Shown in pieces: positions 1-8,525 of a DNA stretch of 64,000 nucleotides. Location of the stretch: the NCBI GenBank assembly GCA_002842755.1, contig PHDU01000014.1, positions 1 through 64,000 on the forward strand, given 5' to 3'. Made by a program: the position numbers and the translations under genes. The DNA is from Bacteroidetes bacterium HGW-Bacteroidetes-1 (GTDB taxonomy: Bacteria > Bacteroidota > Bacteroidia > Bacteroidales > F082). The notes beneath the pieces were generated by a model. It saw only the letters and a program-made list of their open reading frames with translations, did not search any database and was not told the DNA's origin. Position 1 is the stretch's first letter. Each line of letters opens with the position of its first letter.

Positions 1-160
1 ACAGAATTCAGTGCTTTAATTCAGTTTAGACAAAGTAGAACCTCGTCTTTTTTTATACCTTGTTTAAAAAAGTAGTGTTTTCTTTCTGACACTAATTATC
101 GATTGATCTTTTTCCGTTTTCAATTTAATTTTTTAACGCCAAATCTTATTATTCTACTAA

Positions 161-2395
161 TCAAAATTTTATGAATCTTTGAACGCCTTTCATGTCATCA
201 CTTTGCAAACTTATCACATAAACTCCTTTTGGAAGAAAACTGATATCAATCCTGGTTGAAATAAGAGATGATTCTATTTCTTTTTTTTGCAAAAGCTTAC
301 CCTCTATTGAAAATAATTGGATACTAATCTTTCTTTCTAATATATCTTTTGTGGAAATCAAAACACTTTCATTTGCAGGATTTGGTAAAATCTCAAATTG
401 CAAAGCTGTTTTTTCAAAAAGACCAGGAGCTACTGTGGCATCTCCGTTGAATAGTTGCAATCCTCCGCTAAAATTACCAGCAATGAGTTGCAAAGTACTT
501 TTAGCAGATATCTGCCCTACAAATCCTGCTGATCGTATTCCAACATCCAGATTCGTCAGCGAAGTATCAAGAACCATATTCCAATCATTGGTTTCACGAA
601 ACGAACCGTCAATATTTCCCCATATTTGATCAAAAAGAAAGATTTTTCCTTGTTCAGATCCAACCGATAACATCAGGTTTCCTTCATTGGTATGAAAAAA
701 ACACGGAACGCTGAATCCATCATAAGAAAGGCTAAAATCAGTAACATTAACATATCCAAGGTAGTCAGTTACATACTCAAATGAGATTTCTCCTTTGGTT
801 TCAAAGCCTTTATAATAACTTATTTTTCCATTGCGGCCACCTATCAGCAAATCAACTATCCCATCTCCATCCAGATCAAAAAGCTGTGGTGCACTCCAGG
901 AACCCACATCAATATCCTGATAAAAAATAGATTTTATTTGCCATGCACCATTTGAAATTTGTTCAACCAGAATCAACCGTCCTTCTTCATTGCCCACAAG
1001 CATATCTGGAAGTCCATCTCCATTGAGATCCGCAAAAGCAGGAGTCAAACCATTTAACTTAAGAATGGATAAGCCGGCAAAATCATGATCCATCAATTGA
1101 AAAATCACCTGTGAATCATCTCCAATATTTTCATAATAAGCAAGTTTAGAAATATACTCTGAATGAAGCGTGTTGGCTATGTACCAAGATCTTACATATT
1201 GACCAATATTACCAACAATCAAGTCTTTTTTGCTATCGCCATTGATATCAAATAAAACCGGATAGGCTCCAGAGCCGTGATCAATGGTTTGATTTTGCAG
1301 GAAATTCTTTGTATAAAGCCTAAAAACTGGCTGGTCGATTGAACCCTCATTGAGGTAAAGCCAAATGCTATTCAGGTTTTCAGTAACCTGTGGATTGGGA
1401 TCAAATGGTGAAACAAGCAGATCCTTAAGTCCATCATTATTTACATCAATATAAGCAGCGACTGGCATTGAAAAAATACGCGCCGGAACATCATAAGAAG
1501 GAAAAGCTGTATCCTGACTCACTATAAACGCATTATCAATAGTGCCACCATTTTGAAGCAATGTAAAGCCAGAATAATCTACATCAGAAAGAAGCATATC
1601 AGGCAACCCATTTCCGGTGAAATCGGTTACAAGCATTGTAGCACCTCGATGACGGAAACCTTCTTTTGCAAAGATTTGCTCACGATTAAAAAGACATGAA
1701 TCGAGATAAAGAATATTGTTCTCTTCATTCTCTGCAACGCGCCCCCAACAAAAATCAGTTTTTTTAAAGTCAAGTGAGTCGGGATGTCCATATTTTTCGA
1801 TTGATTGATTCAAATGCAATTCAATGTATGATCCCAATGCCCAAAAAGTTAAAATATCAACATCACCATCCTCATCAATATCCAAAATTGCAGGATAATC
1901 AGCATTCGTCGAAATAATATTAACATATCCACCTCCTTGCAAAGAAGTTAGATAAGGTGAAACCATCAAATCAAAAGAGGGTGGTGTTGTTCCTAGATGG
2001 CGAAATACCCTGATGCCTGCCCATCCGGGTGAATAAGTGAAAATATCTTCAAAACCATCGTTATCGTAATCCAGAAAAACAACCCATTCAAATAATTCCG
2101 GGAAAAAGCGGGTGTATTGAGGTGCGAATTGATAGGCAATTTCACCCTCCATCCCTTCATTCAAAAAACAAAGAAGTCTATTACCACGTCGATCAAAAGC
2201 TAACAGATCGGAAACCCCATCACCATTTAGATCCATCGTCCCAAATTGGCAAGCATCCAAACCACCGGTCCATGGAAAAGTCAGAAGTTCCCCACTTGGT
2301 TTAAAAATCTTTGGCTCCTGCGCCAACAGCGGATTGCAAACATATGACAAAACCTCTCCGACTAAAAGGAAGAAGGAAATAAGATAAATCCTCAT
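161..2395 (-). CDS. Secreted VCBS/FG-GAP repeat protein with type IX secretion sorting domain
   Basis: 744 residues. An N-terminal signal peptide (about residues 1-26, ending LLAQ) is followed by at least eight calcium-loop motifs of the DxNxDGxxDL type (for example DLNGDGVSDL near residue 55, then DIDEDGDVDI, DVNNDGLKDL, DLNGDGLPDM and DLDGDGIVDL), as in FG-GAP/VCBS beta-propeller blades. The last ~80 residues carry NPANE, then KGVYVISL and a final basic strand, the pattern of a type A T9SS C-terminal domain, so the protein is probably moved across the outer membrane and anchored or released there. Substrate or partner is unknown; no enzymatic domain is visible. It is divergently transcribed from the response regulator at 2484, with a TACTTTTG -7 box on the minus strand just upstream of the start. 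The assignment to the secreted repeat family is firm, the role is not. Confidence 0.85.
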   Translation of the reverse strand: MRIYLISFFLLVGEVLSYVCNPLLAQEPKIFKPSGELLTFPWTGGLDACQFGTMDLNGDGVSDLLAFDRRGNRLLCFLNEGMEGEIAYQFAPQYTRFFPELFEWVVFLDYDNDGFEDIFTYSPGWAGIRVFRHLGTTPPSFDLMVSPYLTSLQGGGYVNIISTNADYPAILDIDEDGDVDILTFWALGSYIELHLNQSIEKYGHPDSLDFKKTDFCWGRVAENEENNILYLDSCLFNREQIFAKEGFRHRGATMLVTDFTGNGLPDMLLSDVDYSGFTLLQNGGTIDNAFIVSQDTAFPSYDVPARIFSMPVAAYIDVNNDGLKDLLVSPFDPNPQVTENLNSIWLYLNEGSIDQPVFRLYTKNFLQNQTIDHGSGAYPVLFDINGDSKKDLIVGNIGQYVRSWYIANTLHSEYISKLAYYENIGDDSQVIFQLMDHDFAGLSILKLNGLTPAFADLNGDGLPDMLVGNEEGRLILVEQISNGAWQIKSIFYQDIDVGSWSAPQLFDLDGDGIVDLLIGGRNGKISYYKGFETKGEISFEYVTDYLGYVNVTDFSLSYDGFSVPCFFHTNEGNLMLSVGSEQGKIFLFDQIWGNIDGSFRETNDWNMVLDTSLTNLDVGIRSAGFVGQISAKSTLQLIAGNFSGGLQLFNGDATVAPGLFEKTALQFEILPNPANESVLISTKDILERKISIQLFSIEGKLLQKKEIESSLISTRIDISFLPKGVYVISLQSDDMKGVQRFIKF

Positions 2396-2411
2396 TTAAG
2401 AATATTTATGT

Positions 2412-2419
2412 CAAAAGTA
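2412..2419 (-). promoter_or_regulatory. Promoter -7 box (TACTTTTG)
   Basis: On the minus strand the sequence reads TACTTTTG, matching the Bacteroidetes TAnnTTTG -7 element. It lies about 17 bp upstream of the ATG of the FG-GAP gene, giving a very short leader. No convincing -33 TTG is seen at normal spacing, so this is a motif match only. Confidence 0.5.
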
Positions 2420-2463
2420 GGCATTTTCAATTTCTATTAAGTAAGCTTGTTATCATGTTTTCG

Positions 2464-2471
2464 TACCTTTG
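2464..2471 (+). promoter_or_regulatory. Promoter -7 box (TACCTTTG)
   Basis: TACCTTTG is a perfect Bacteroidetes -7 element. It overlaps the upstream TTG codon at 2469, so transcription would start downstream of that codon. This is why the ATG at 2484 is taken as the start of the response regulator. A TTG at 2447-2449 is only 14 bp upstream, closer than the usual 19-21 bp. Confidence 0.6.
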
Positions 2472-2483
2472 AAAACAAAAACC

Positions 2484-3647
2484 ATGGCCCGAATACTCAT
2501 TATTGATGATGAAGCAAGCATCCGTCGCACCTTACGTGAAATTCTTGAATACGAAAAATACAGCATAGATGATGTTGGTACCGGCATGGAGGCTTTATCA
2601 CTTCTTCACGACAAAGAGTATGATGTTATACTTTGTGATATAAAAATGCCAGAGATGGATGGCATCGAAACACTTGAAGCGATTAGACAAGTAAATGATA
2701 CTCCTGTTATTATGATTTCAGGGCATGGCACAATTGAAACAGCAGTTGAAGCTATCAAAAAAGGAGCATACGATTATATATCAAAACCACCTGATTTAAA
2801 CAGATTGCTTATCACCATTAAAAACGCTTTGGACAAGTCAAAGCTTATCAATGAAACCAAAGCTTTGAAAAAGGTAGTAAGTAAGCAATATGAAATGGTT
2901 GGTCAATCGGAAGCTCTTCAGGAAATTAGAGAATTGATAGCAAAAGTTGCCCCTACATCTGCAAGAGTGCTGATAACAGGCGAAAATGGAACAGGCAAAG
3001 AGCTCGTTGCAAGACAGTTACATGAACTCAGCAATCGTTCTTATGCGCCATTTATCGAAGTAAACTGTGCTGCCATTCCTTCCGAATTAATTGAAAGTCA
3101 GTTATTCGGACATGAAAAAGGATCATTTACTTCTGCTATCAAACAAAGAAAAGGAGATTTTGAACTTGCACATGGCGGGACCCTATTTCTTGATGAAATT
3201 GGTGATATGAGTTTGTCGGCGCAGGCCAAAGTTCTGCGAGCCTTGCAAGAAAACAAGATTACACGTGTTGGGGGAGAAAAAGATATAATGGTTGATGTAC
3301 GCATTTTAAGTGCCACCAATAAAAATTTAAGAGAAGAAATCGAGAAAGGACGCTTTCGTGAGGATCTGTATCATAGGATCAGCGTACTTCTTATTGAAGT
3401 TCCGCCTCTTCGCGAACGCAACGATGATATCCCATTATTAGTGAAGCATTTTGTAGAATTGATTTGCTGGCAGCAAGGAAAACCTTTACCCCTTTTTACA
3501 GACGAGGCCTTGCTTGAACTTCAGCAATACAAATGGACCGGAAACATCCGTGAGTTGCATAACGCAACTGAACGCCTCGTAATCTTAGGAGGAAATACCA
3601 TTACCCGGGATGAAGTATTAAAATATGCAAGACCATTGAATGATTGA
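2484..3647 (+). CDS. NtrC-type response regulator lacking a DNA-binding domain
   Basis: 387 residues from the ATG. The receiver domain has the acidic pocket DDE near the N-terminus, phospho-acceptor D52 (CDIKMPEMDG) and a conserved lysine in SKP. The AAA+ domain has Walker A GENGTGKE, Walker B GGTLFLDEI and the C-terminal helical lid (WTGNIRELHNA). It stops shortly after the lid (KYARPLND), so there is no Fis-type helix-turn-helix. The sigma-54 contact loop, GAFTGA in activators, here reads GSFTSA (residues 213-218). In the NtrC family that loop touches sigma-54, so this protein may be an activator that works without DNA binding or an ATPase with another target. No partner kinase is adjacent. 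A TTG start at 2469 is possible but overlaps the -7 box. Confidence 0.88.
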   Translation: MARILIIDDEASIRRTLREILEYEKYSIDDVGTGMEALSLLHDKEYDVILCDIKMPEMDGIETLEAIRQVNDTPVIMISGHGTIETAVEAIKKGAYDYISKPPDLNRLLITIKNALDKSKLINETKALKKVVSKQYEMVGQSEALQEIRELIAKVAPTSARVLITGENGTGKELVARQLHELSNRSYAPFIEVNCAAIPSELIESQLFGHEKGSFTSAIKQRKGDFELAHGGTLFLDEIGDMSLSAQAKVLRALQENKITRVGGEKDIMVDVRILSATNKNLREEIEKGRFREDLYHRISVLLIEVPPLRERNDDIPLLVKHFVELICWQQGKPLPLFTDEALLELQQYKWTGNIRELHNATERLVILGGNTITRDEVLKYARPLND

Positions 3648-3764
3648 TTCTCTTTCTTCCTCTTCCATTAATTTCGCTCCTCTACACGCACCAGATAATT
3701 ATAATTAAAGTTGATAATAAGATCTGTTTAAAACATTGTTCTACCCCCCCACTACAAAAAATCG

Positions 3765-3772
3765 TATCTTTG
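3765..3772 (+). promoter_or_regulatory. Promoter -7 box for tmRNA (TATCTTTG)
   Basis: TATCTTTG matches the TAnnTTTG element. Transcription would start near 3779, leaving about 35 nt of 5' leader to be trimmed from the tmRNA precursor. A TTG at 3736-3738 lies 26 bp upstream, longer than the usual spacing. Confidence 0.55.
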
Positions 3773-3813
3773 CACTCATAAATGGCACATTTTGTGTGAC
3801 TATTCAATCCTAA

Positions 3814-4209
3814 GGGGCTGACCGGTTTTGACAGCAAGATGGATGTTTATGTAAGCATGCCGAGCCTTGCGATGACGCTCGTAAATCTTGATCGCAAACA
3901 ACAATTGGCGAAACTAACTACGCTCTCGCTGCGTAATCGAAGTTTAGTAGATTACTGCTTCATTCCGATACAAGGTATCGGAACGAGACATCCCGCAGGT
4001 GGAAATGCCTGATACCGGCCTGATCACGGGGTGCTAATCAATTTCGGGATAGCTTTTCAGAAGCTTCGACTGTAAAGTAAAATAAAGAAGATAAGATAGG
4101 GTTTAGGGTGTCTGCTCCCTTGCACTATTCGAAAACCAATAGCAGAATAAGCATGTAGAAAGCCTACGTATTCCTTGTTTGGACCAGGGTTCGACTCCCT
4201 GCAGCTCCA
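3814..4209 (+). ncRNA. ssrA: Transfer-messenger RNA (tmRNA)
   Basis: One-piece tmRNA of about 396 nt. The 5' end GGGGCTGACC pairs with CAGCTCC at the 3' end (seven base pairs including one G-U), and the 3' side holds the T-arm GGTTCGACTCC. The tag reading frame begins with GGC at 3907 and encodes GETNYALAA followed by TAA at 3934-3936; with the tmRNA alanine the appended tag is AGETNYALAA, typical for Bacteroidetes. It rescues stalled ribosomes with SmpB and marks the nascent chain for proteolysis. The 3' CCA is not encoded: the genome reads ACAA after the acceptor stem, so CCA must be added after processing. It has its own promoter and an intrinsic terminator. Confidence 0.97.
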
Positions 4210-4213
4210 CAAT

Positions 4214-4241
4214 AAAAAAGCAGCTATCGCTGCTTTTTTTT
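4214..4241 (+). terminator. Intrinsic terminator of ssrA
   Basis: AGCAGC (4219-4224), loop TATC, GCTGCT (4229-4234), preceded by an A-run and followed by eight T residues. It sits directly after the tmRNA 3' end. Confidence 0.85.
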
Positions 4242-4470
4242 ATTAATTATGCCAATACCTCAAATTCACCATACAAATCTGTATTTGTTAACCACTTAAA
4301 TCCTTGGTTTACATCGACCACCTCTTGATTTGAAGTCAAAAATCCTTGCTATACTTTCGGCATCAGAATCATCACCCTTTGGTAAAATTCAAATTCATGC
4401 TGATAAATATATTTTTCTATTAATTTGATTATTAGTTATTTATAAAACCATTGTTGAATATATATACACC

Positions 4471-4487
4471 TGTTGTGTTATTCAACA
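4471..4487 (+). promoter_or_regulatory. Candidate upstream activator site 1 (17-bp palindrome)
   Basis: TGTTG-TGTTATT-CAACA, perfect 5-bp arms with 7-bp spacing. A degenerate copy (TGTTG then ATACA) lies at 4452-4468, 19 bp upstream. The centre is about 180 bp before the expected sigma-54 start. It probably binds the response regulator encoded at 11112, but this is inferred from position only; a CRP/FNR-type regulator is an alternative. Confidence 0.5.
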
Positions 4488-4539
4488 CGTGTTTTATTTA
4501 ATTGATTTTCTGATCGTTACTTCATATCTTCAATTATAG

Positions 4540-4556
4540 TGTTGTATTTCTCAACA
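4540..4556 (+). promoter_or_regulatory. Candidate upstream activator site 2 (17-bp palindrome)
   Basis: TGTTG-TATTTCT-CAACA, the same arms and spacing as site 1; the two share 14 of 17 positions. Centre-to-centre distance is 69 bp, and this site is about 80 bp upstream of the -24 element, a normal place for an NtrC-family enhancer site. Confidence 0.5.
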
Positions 4557-4633
4557 TTTATCCTGCAAGTATTCTCATCATAAAGAATCGTATCTTATTG
4601 TTATTTAGTAGTTTAAAGTTCATTTTTAGGGAA

Positions 4634-4649
4634 TGGCACAGTTCTTGAA
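4634..4649 (+). promoter_or_regulatory. Sigma-54-like -24/-12 promoter
   Basis: TGGCAC-AGTTC-TTGAA. The -24 element is a perfect TGGCAC and the GG-to-G spacing (ten bases between dinucleotides) is exact; the -12 GC is GA. It lies 74 bp upstream of the ATG at 4723. The downstream presence of a canonical GAFTGA response regulator supports the call. Confidence 0.62.
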
Positions 4650-4722
4650 TTAGAAAGGAAAGCAATTAATTTCTATACCCAATAAAGAAAACCGAGATAA
4701 TCAAAATGATAATTCTACTGCA

Positions 4723-6360
4723 ATGAAAACAAAAACATCTTTTATCATCAGCGTGTTGCTAATATTTGCGCTTCATTTGACCGCACAGAATGCAACAAAA
4801 CCCGTAATAGATAAAAACACAAAAAGTCTGAGTCTTTTCGTCGATAAAGGACTTGAACAACTCGTTACTGATTGGGAAAAAGCATTTAGGACAGTAAACC
4901 CTGATGCCAGTTTTATACTTCAAAACAAAATAGAGGACAACGATGGCATAAGTATTATTTATGGGAACTCCCTGACAAATAACTTATGGAGAATCCCTAT
5001 CGGACGTGATGTAATTGTTCCAGTTATCAATATGAATAATCCTCTCCTTTCAAGTATAAATACGCAAGGAATGACAATGGGGCAAATTGCAGATGTTTTA
5101 TCAGGAACGAATAACCAAAGTTGGTCATTTGTATTAAATTCTGAAGGGGGGCATGCACTTAATGTATATATTGGTCCCGATGAGCAGATTGTTTCAGGTA
5201 TTACGAACGCATTTGATATTCCATCAATTTCCTATCAATTAAAAACCTTACAAAGCAAACAGGCTTTAATTGATGCAGTTGAGAATGATGTTTATGCATT
5301 AGGGTTTTGCAGACTTTCAGATGTAATCGATGAAGGCAATTCGTTTGTTTCCGGCCTTGCAATTCTGCCAATTGACAGGAATAATAACGGACATATTGAT
5401 GCTGGTGAAAATTTTTATTCAGATCCTGAAACATTAAACCGGGCAATTTGGATTGGAAAATATCCAAAATCATTGAGCAGAACAATTTATGCTACAGTTA
5501 ATAAAACATCGCCAGATGAACATCAAACAGCATTTCTTTTCTGGATGATGAATGATGGCCAGAAAGCAATTGCATCCAACGGATTCACAGCTGTCACTAA
5601 TCTTGAGAATCAAGCCAATCTCAGCAAAATTTCATCAACTGAGTTATTGACCAAATCAGATGAACCTGAATATGCCTGGGTCAAAATACTCTTCATCGCA
5701 TTAGCAACCTTCCTGATAGTAGGATTTGTTCTTGCACGATTGTTTAATGAGCCAAATGAAATAAATTCTGACACGGTAGCCAAAAGAAAAGCCAGACTTG
5801 CCTTTCACGAGAATAACCTCCAGGCTCCTAAAGGTTTATTATATGATAAATCACACACTTGGGCATTTATGGAAAAAGACGGGATGGTAAAAATTGGTAT
5901 GGATGCTTTCATGCAACACATCCTAGGCCCGGTTAGCCGCATCCAAATGTTGAAAGACGGGGAACAGATTGCCAAAGGAGAAGCATTTGCGACTATCATT
6001 CAGGAAGGAAAACAAGTTGTTTTGCGTTCACCCATTACAGGAAGCATTGTTGCAAAAAATGATGCAATTATTTCTGGTGATAATAATGAAATTATAGACA
6101 ATTGGATATACAAGATTGAACCAAGAAACTGGAAAAGAGAAATTCAATTTATGCTAATGGTTGATCAATATATTGATTGGATGAAAGATGAGTTTGTTCG
6201 ATTCAAGGATTTCCTTGCCAGGACACTTCACAAACACTCACCTCAATATGTAAATGTTGTATTTCAGGATGGAGGTGAACTAAAGGAAGGATTGATGTCG
6301 GAACTTGGACCTGAAATATGGGAAGATTTTCAAAATCAGTTTTTAAATACAACAAAATAG
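4723..6360 (+). CDS. Periplasmic-binding-protein / TM / GcvH-like fusion protein
   Basis: 545 residues. Signal peptide about 1-21 (ends LHLTAQ). Residues ~30-305 look like a PstS/PBP-like solute-binding domain of the phosphate-ABC-binding superfamily. A transmembrane helix at ~320-341 is followed by basic residues, so what comes next should be cytoplasmic. Residues ~371-470 form a GcvH/biotinyl-lipoyl-like fold: SHTW, then KDGMVKIGMDAFMQHILGPV, DGEQIAKGEAF and RSPITGSIV. GcvH carries lipoate on a lysine in ESxKA; here the nearest lysine is K430 in QEGKQ, one residue nearer the PxxG turn, so lipoylation is uncertain. The C-terminal tail (QDGGELKEGLMSEL, EIWEDFQ) is shared with the protein at 8526. 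First gene of the HybAB-like operon; the role is not known to me. Confidence 0.8.
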   Translation: MKTKTSFIISVLLIFALHLTAQNATKPVIDKNTKSLSLFVDKGLEQLVTDWEKAFRTVNPDASFILQNKIEDNDGISIIYGNSLTNNLWRIPIGRDVIVPVINMNNPLLSSINTQGMTMGQIADVLSGTNNQSWSFVLNSEGGHALNVYIGPDEQIVSGITNAFDIPSISYQLKTLQSKQALIDAVENDVYALGFCRLSDVIDEGNSFVSGLAILPIDRNNNGHIDAGENFYSDPETLNRAIWIGKYPKSLSRTIYATVNKTSPDEHQTAFLFWMMNDGQKAIASNGFTAVTNLENQANLSKISSTELLTKSDEPEYAWVKILFIALATFLIVGFVLARLFNEPNEINSDTVAKRKARLAFHENNLQAPKGLLYDKSHTWAFMEKDGMVKIGMDAFMQHILGPVSRIQMLKDGEQIAKGEAFATIIQEGKQVVLRSPITGSIVAKNDAIISGDNNEIIDNWIYKIEPRNWKREIQFMLMVDQYIDWMKDEFVRFKDFLARTLHKHSPQYVNVVFQDGGELKEGLMSELGPEIWEDFQNQFLNTTK

Positions 6361-6416
6361 AAAGTTTATGTCTGTAAGAAAGTGAATAAAAAATCCCGAA
6401 TCAAAACCTTAAAATC

Positions 6417-7277
6417 ATGTCGATTAACAGAAGAACATTCTTCAAAGCGATGGGAGCAACAGCAGTTGCCCTTTCGGTAGGCAGAACAGCATCCGCTGAA
6501 TCGTTACAAAATCAAGAAACCGAATTCAATGGAATGCTGTATGATATTACCAAATGTAAAGGATGCCACGGTTGTGAGTATGACTGTGCAGAAGCCCACG
6601 GATTTCCCGAGCCTGATATTCCAAAAAACCCACCTTTTAGGCGAACAGATGAAACAAGGTGTACTGTTGTAAACATCATTGAAACTTCCAAAGGGAAAAC
6701 ACCGGTAAAAATGCAGTGCATGCATTGCAATCAACCCGCTTGTGATGCAGCTTGTCTTACACAGGCCATGCATAAAACAGAAGAAGGTCCGGTCATCTGG
6801 CGCGAAGACAAATGTATGGGCTGCCGCTACTGTATGATTTCTTGCCCATTTGATGTTCCAAAGTTTGAATATAACAGCACCAATCCCCGAATCATTAAAT
6901 GTGATATGTGTTACAATCTTTTGCTGGAAGGTGAAATACCTGCCTGCGCCTACTATTGTCCAAATGAGGCGCTTATGTATGGTAAAAGAAGTGATCTTAT
7001 CCGGGAGGCACGCAAAAGAATACATGATGATCCAGAAAGTTATGTGGATTATATTTATGGCGAGCACGAAGCTGGAGGAACATCATGGTTATATCTATCA
7101 CCTGTACCGTTCGAAGAGTTAGGTTTTAATACTAAAATTCAAAAAACCTCTTATCCCGGACTAACAAAAGGATTCATATCAAGTATTGCGCCGGTTGACA
7201 TTTTGTTACCTGCTGTACTTCTTGGTATTTATGAAGCAACCAAATCAAATAAAAAATCTGAAGAAGAGGAGCTATGA
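6417..7277 (+). CDS. HybA/DmsB-like Tat-exported ferredoxin with four [4Fe-4S] clusters
   Basis: 286 residues. The N-terminus has a twin-arginine signal (NRRTFFKA then a hydrophobic stretch ending ASA). Four cysteine groups follow in the order expected of the DmsB/HybA family: CKGCHGCEYDC, CMHC...CDAAC, CMGCRYCMISCP and CDMC...CAYYCP, enough for four cubane clusters. A C-terminal hydrophobic helix (PVDILLPAVLLGIY) would anchor it in the inner membrane, as in HybA. The protein should pass electrons between the adjacent NrfD/HybB-like subunit and a periplasmic partner. Its stop overlaps the start of the HybB-like gene by four bases (ATGA), indicating translational coupling. No catalytic hydrogenase or molybdopterin subunit is nearby. 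Confidence 0.92.
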   Translation: MSINRRTFFKAMGATAVALSVGRTASAESLQNQETEFNGMLYDITKCKGCHGCEYDCAEAHGFPEPDIPKNPPFRRTDETRCTVVNIIETSKGKTPVKMQCMHCNQPACDAACLTQAMHKTEEGPVIWREDKCMGCRYCMISCPFDVPKFEYNSTNPRIIKCDMCYNLLLEGEIPACAYYCPNEALMYGKRSDLIREARKRIHDDPESYVDYIYGEHEAGGTSWLYLSPVPFEELGFNTKIQKTSYPGLTKGFISSIAPVDILLPAVLLGIYEATKSNKKSEEEEL

Positions 7278-8503
7278 ACACAAAAACACCTACCATAGTA
7301 ATTGATAAGAGAGAAAACAATTTCTGGAGATTTATTTTTAACGAACTGAAACCCAAAGGAAAAATTTTCTCTCCGTTCAATATCATCAGCTTTCCGATAA
7401 TTCTTGTCGGTTTGGTGATTATTTTTCTGAGGTTCAAAAATGGCATTGGTTCAGTCACCAATCTTACACAAGATGTTCCATGGGGTTTATGGATTGGATT
7501 TGATGTAGTTACAGGAGTTGCTTTTGCGGGAGGAGCTTATGTACTTGTTTTTATGGTTAATATTTTAAACCTGAAAAAATACAAGCCTATCCTTAGAATA
7601 ACAGTTCTTAACGGATTTTTGGCCTACCTGTTTTATTCAGCTGCATTGCTACTCGATCTAGGTCGTCCGTTGAATATTATTAATGTTATCATTGGCAACG
7701 ATTATGGTGTTAGCTCCGTACTTTTTCTGGTTGGTTGGCATTTTTTACTTTATATGCTGGCATTATTACTCGAATTTTCTCCGGCAATAGCTGAATGGCT
7801 GAACGCAAAAAAAATGCACCGGATTCTCACAGGGCTATCAATGGGAGCAGTAATTTTTGGAATTACACTTTCGGTCTTACACCAATCAGGCATTGGCGCA
7901 CTGTTTTTAATGGCCAAGGATAAAATCCATCCATTGTGGTACAATTCTTATATGCCTTTGTTATTTGTTGTTTCCAGTATTTTTGCGGGTATTGCAATGG
8001 TCGTGCTAGAGGGTTCAATAAGTCATAAAGTTTTCTCAGATCAACTTGACAAATCGAGCCACCATAAGCATAATGATATTCTCATTGGATTGGCCAAAAT
8101 CTGTGCAACCGGCATGTTTGCTTACCTAGCTCTTACAGTACTTGTTTTTGTTCACCAAAAAAACTGGAATTATATCAATTCTCCTTATGGTTTGTGGTAT
8201 CTGTTTGAAATTATTGGCTTTGTGATACTGCCGATGTTTTTGTTTTATTACAGTTACCGTCATCATCGTATTGGCTTTATCAAAGTAGCATCTGTAATAA
8301 CACTACTTGGTATTATGCTTAACAGAATGAATATTTCTATTATATGTTACAGATGGGATGCTGCCGAACGCTATATTCCCTCATGGCAGGAATTTGTTGT
8401 AACACTAACTATTATTTTCATCGAAATTTGGGTTTTACGATGGATCGTAAGGCGAATGCCAGTTTTACGTAAATCACCTGATTGGGCTAATAATGATCAC
8501 TAA
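7274..8503 (+). CDS. HybB/NrfD-family quinone-interacting membrane subunit
   Basis: 409 residues with about ten hydrophobic segments spread across residues ~35-390. Features of the HybB branch of the NrfD/PsrC family are visible: an SVLHQSGIGALF segment, DKIHPLWYNSYMPLLF, and a C-terminal NRMNISIICYRW...YIPSWQEF stretch. Family members move electrons between menaquinone and an associated iron-sulphur subunit, some with ion translocation. In Hyd-2 hydrogenase the pair HybA-HybB works with HybOC; here HybOC is missing and GcvH-like proteins flank the pair. The start overlaps the preceding ferredoxin gene by four bases, and the next gene follows after 22 bp. Confidence 0.92.
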   Translation: MNTKTPTIVIDKRENNFWRFIFNELKPKGKIFSPFNIISFPIILVGLVIIFLRFKNGIGSVTNLTQDVPWGLWIGFDVVTGVAFAGGAYVLVFMVNILNLKKYKPILRITVLNGFLAYLFYSAALLLDLGRPLNIINVIIGNDYGVSSVLFLVGWHFLLYMLALLLEFSPAIAEWLNAKKMHRILTGLSMGAVIFGITLSVLHQSGIGALFLMAKDKIHPLWYNSYMPLLFVVSSIFAGIAMVVLEGSISHKVFSDQLDKSSHHKHNDILIGLAKICATGMFAYLALTVLVFVHQKNWNYINSPYGLWYLFEIIGFVILPMFLFYYSYRHHRIGFIKVASVITLLGIMLNRMNISIICYRWDAAERYIPSWQEFVVTLTIIFIEIWVLRWIVRRMPVLRKSPDWANNDH

Positions 8504-8525
8504 TTAATCAAAAAAAATAAACATT

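Larger units (their letters stand above)
4242..4722 (+). promoter_or_regulatory. Long regulatory intergenic region ahead of the HybAB/GcvH-like cluster
   Basis: 480 bp without a plausible gene. It contains two TGTTG-N7-CAACA palindromes, a weaker half-site upstream of them, and a sigma-54-like promoter, each listed separately. The part from 4242 to about 4440 holds nothing I can name. Confidence 0.6.

Noticed and set aside
3783-3798. TGGCAC before tmRNA as a sigma-54 promoter
   Set aside because: The position twelve bases on reads GT in place of GC, the TTGC half is missing, and a perfect TATCTTTG box already explains tmRNA transcription.
5380-5440. EF-hand in the PBP/GcvH fusion (DRNNNGHIDAGENF)
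   Set aside because: A single loop-like sequence resembling a dockerin or EF-hand; without flanking helices or a second copy it is too weak to list.
6504-7067. 187-codon open frame on the minus strand inside the HybA-like gene
   Set aside because: It lies fully opposite a gene with clear Tat signal and cysteine motifs, shows no domain, and has no separate promoter; it is a shadow frame.
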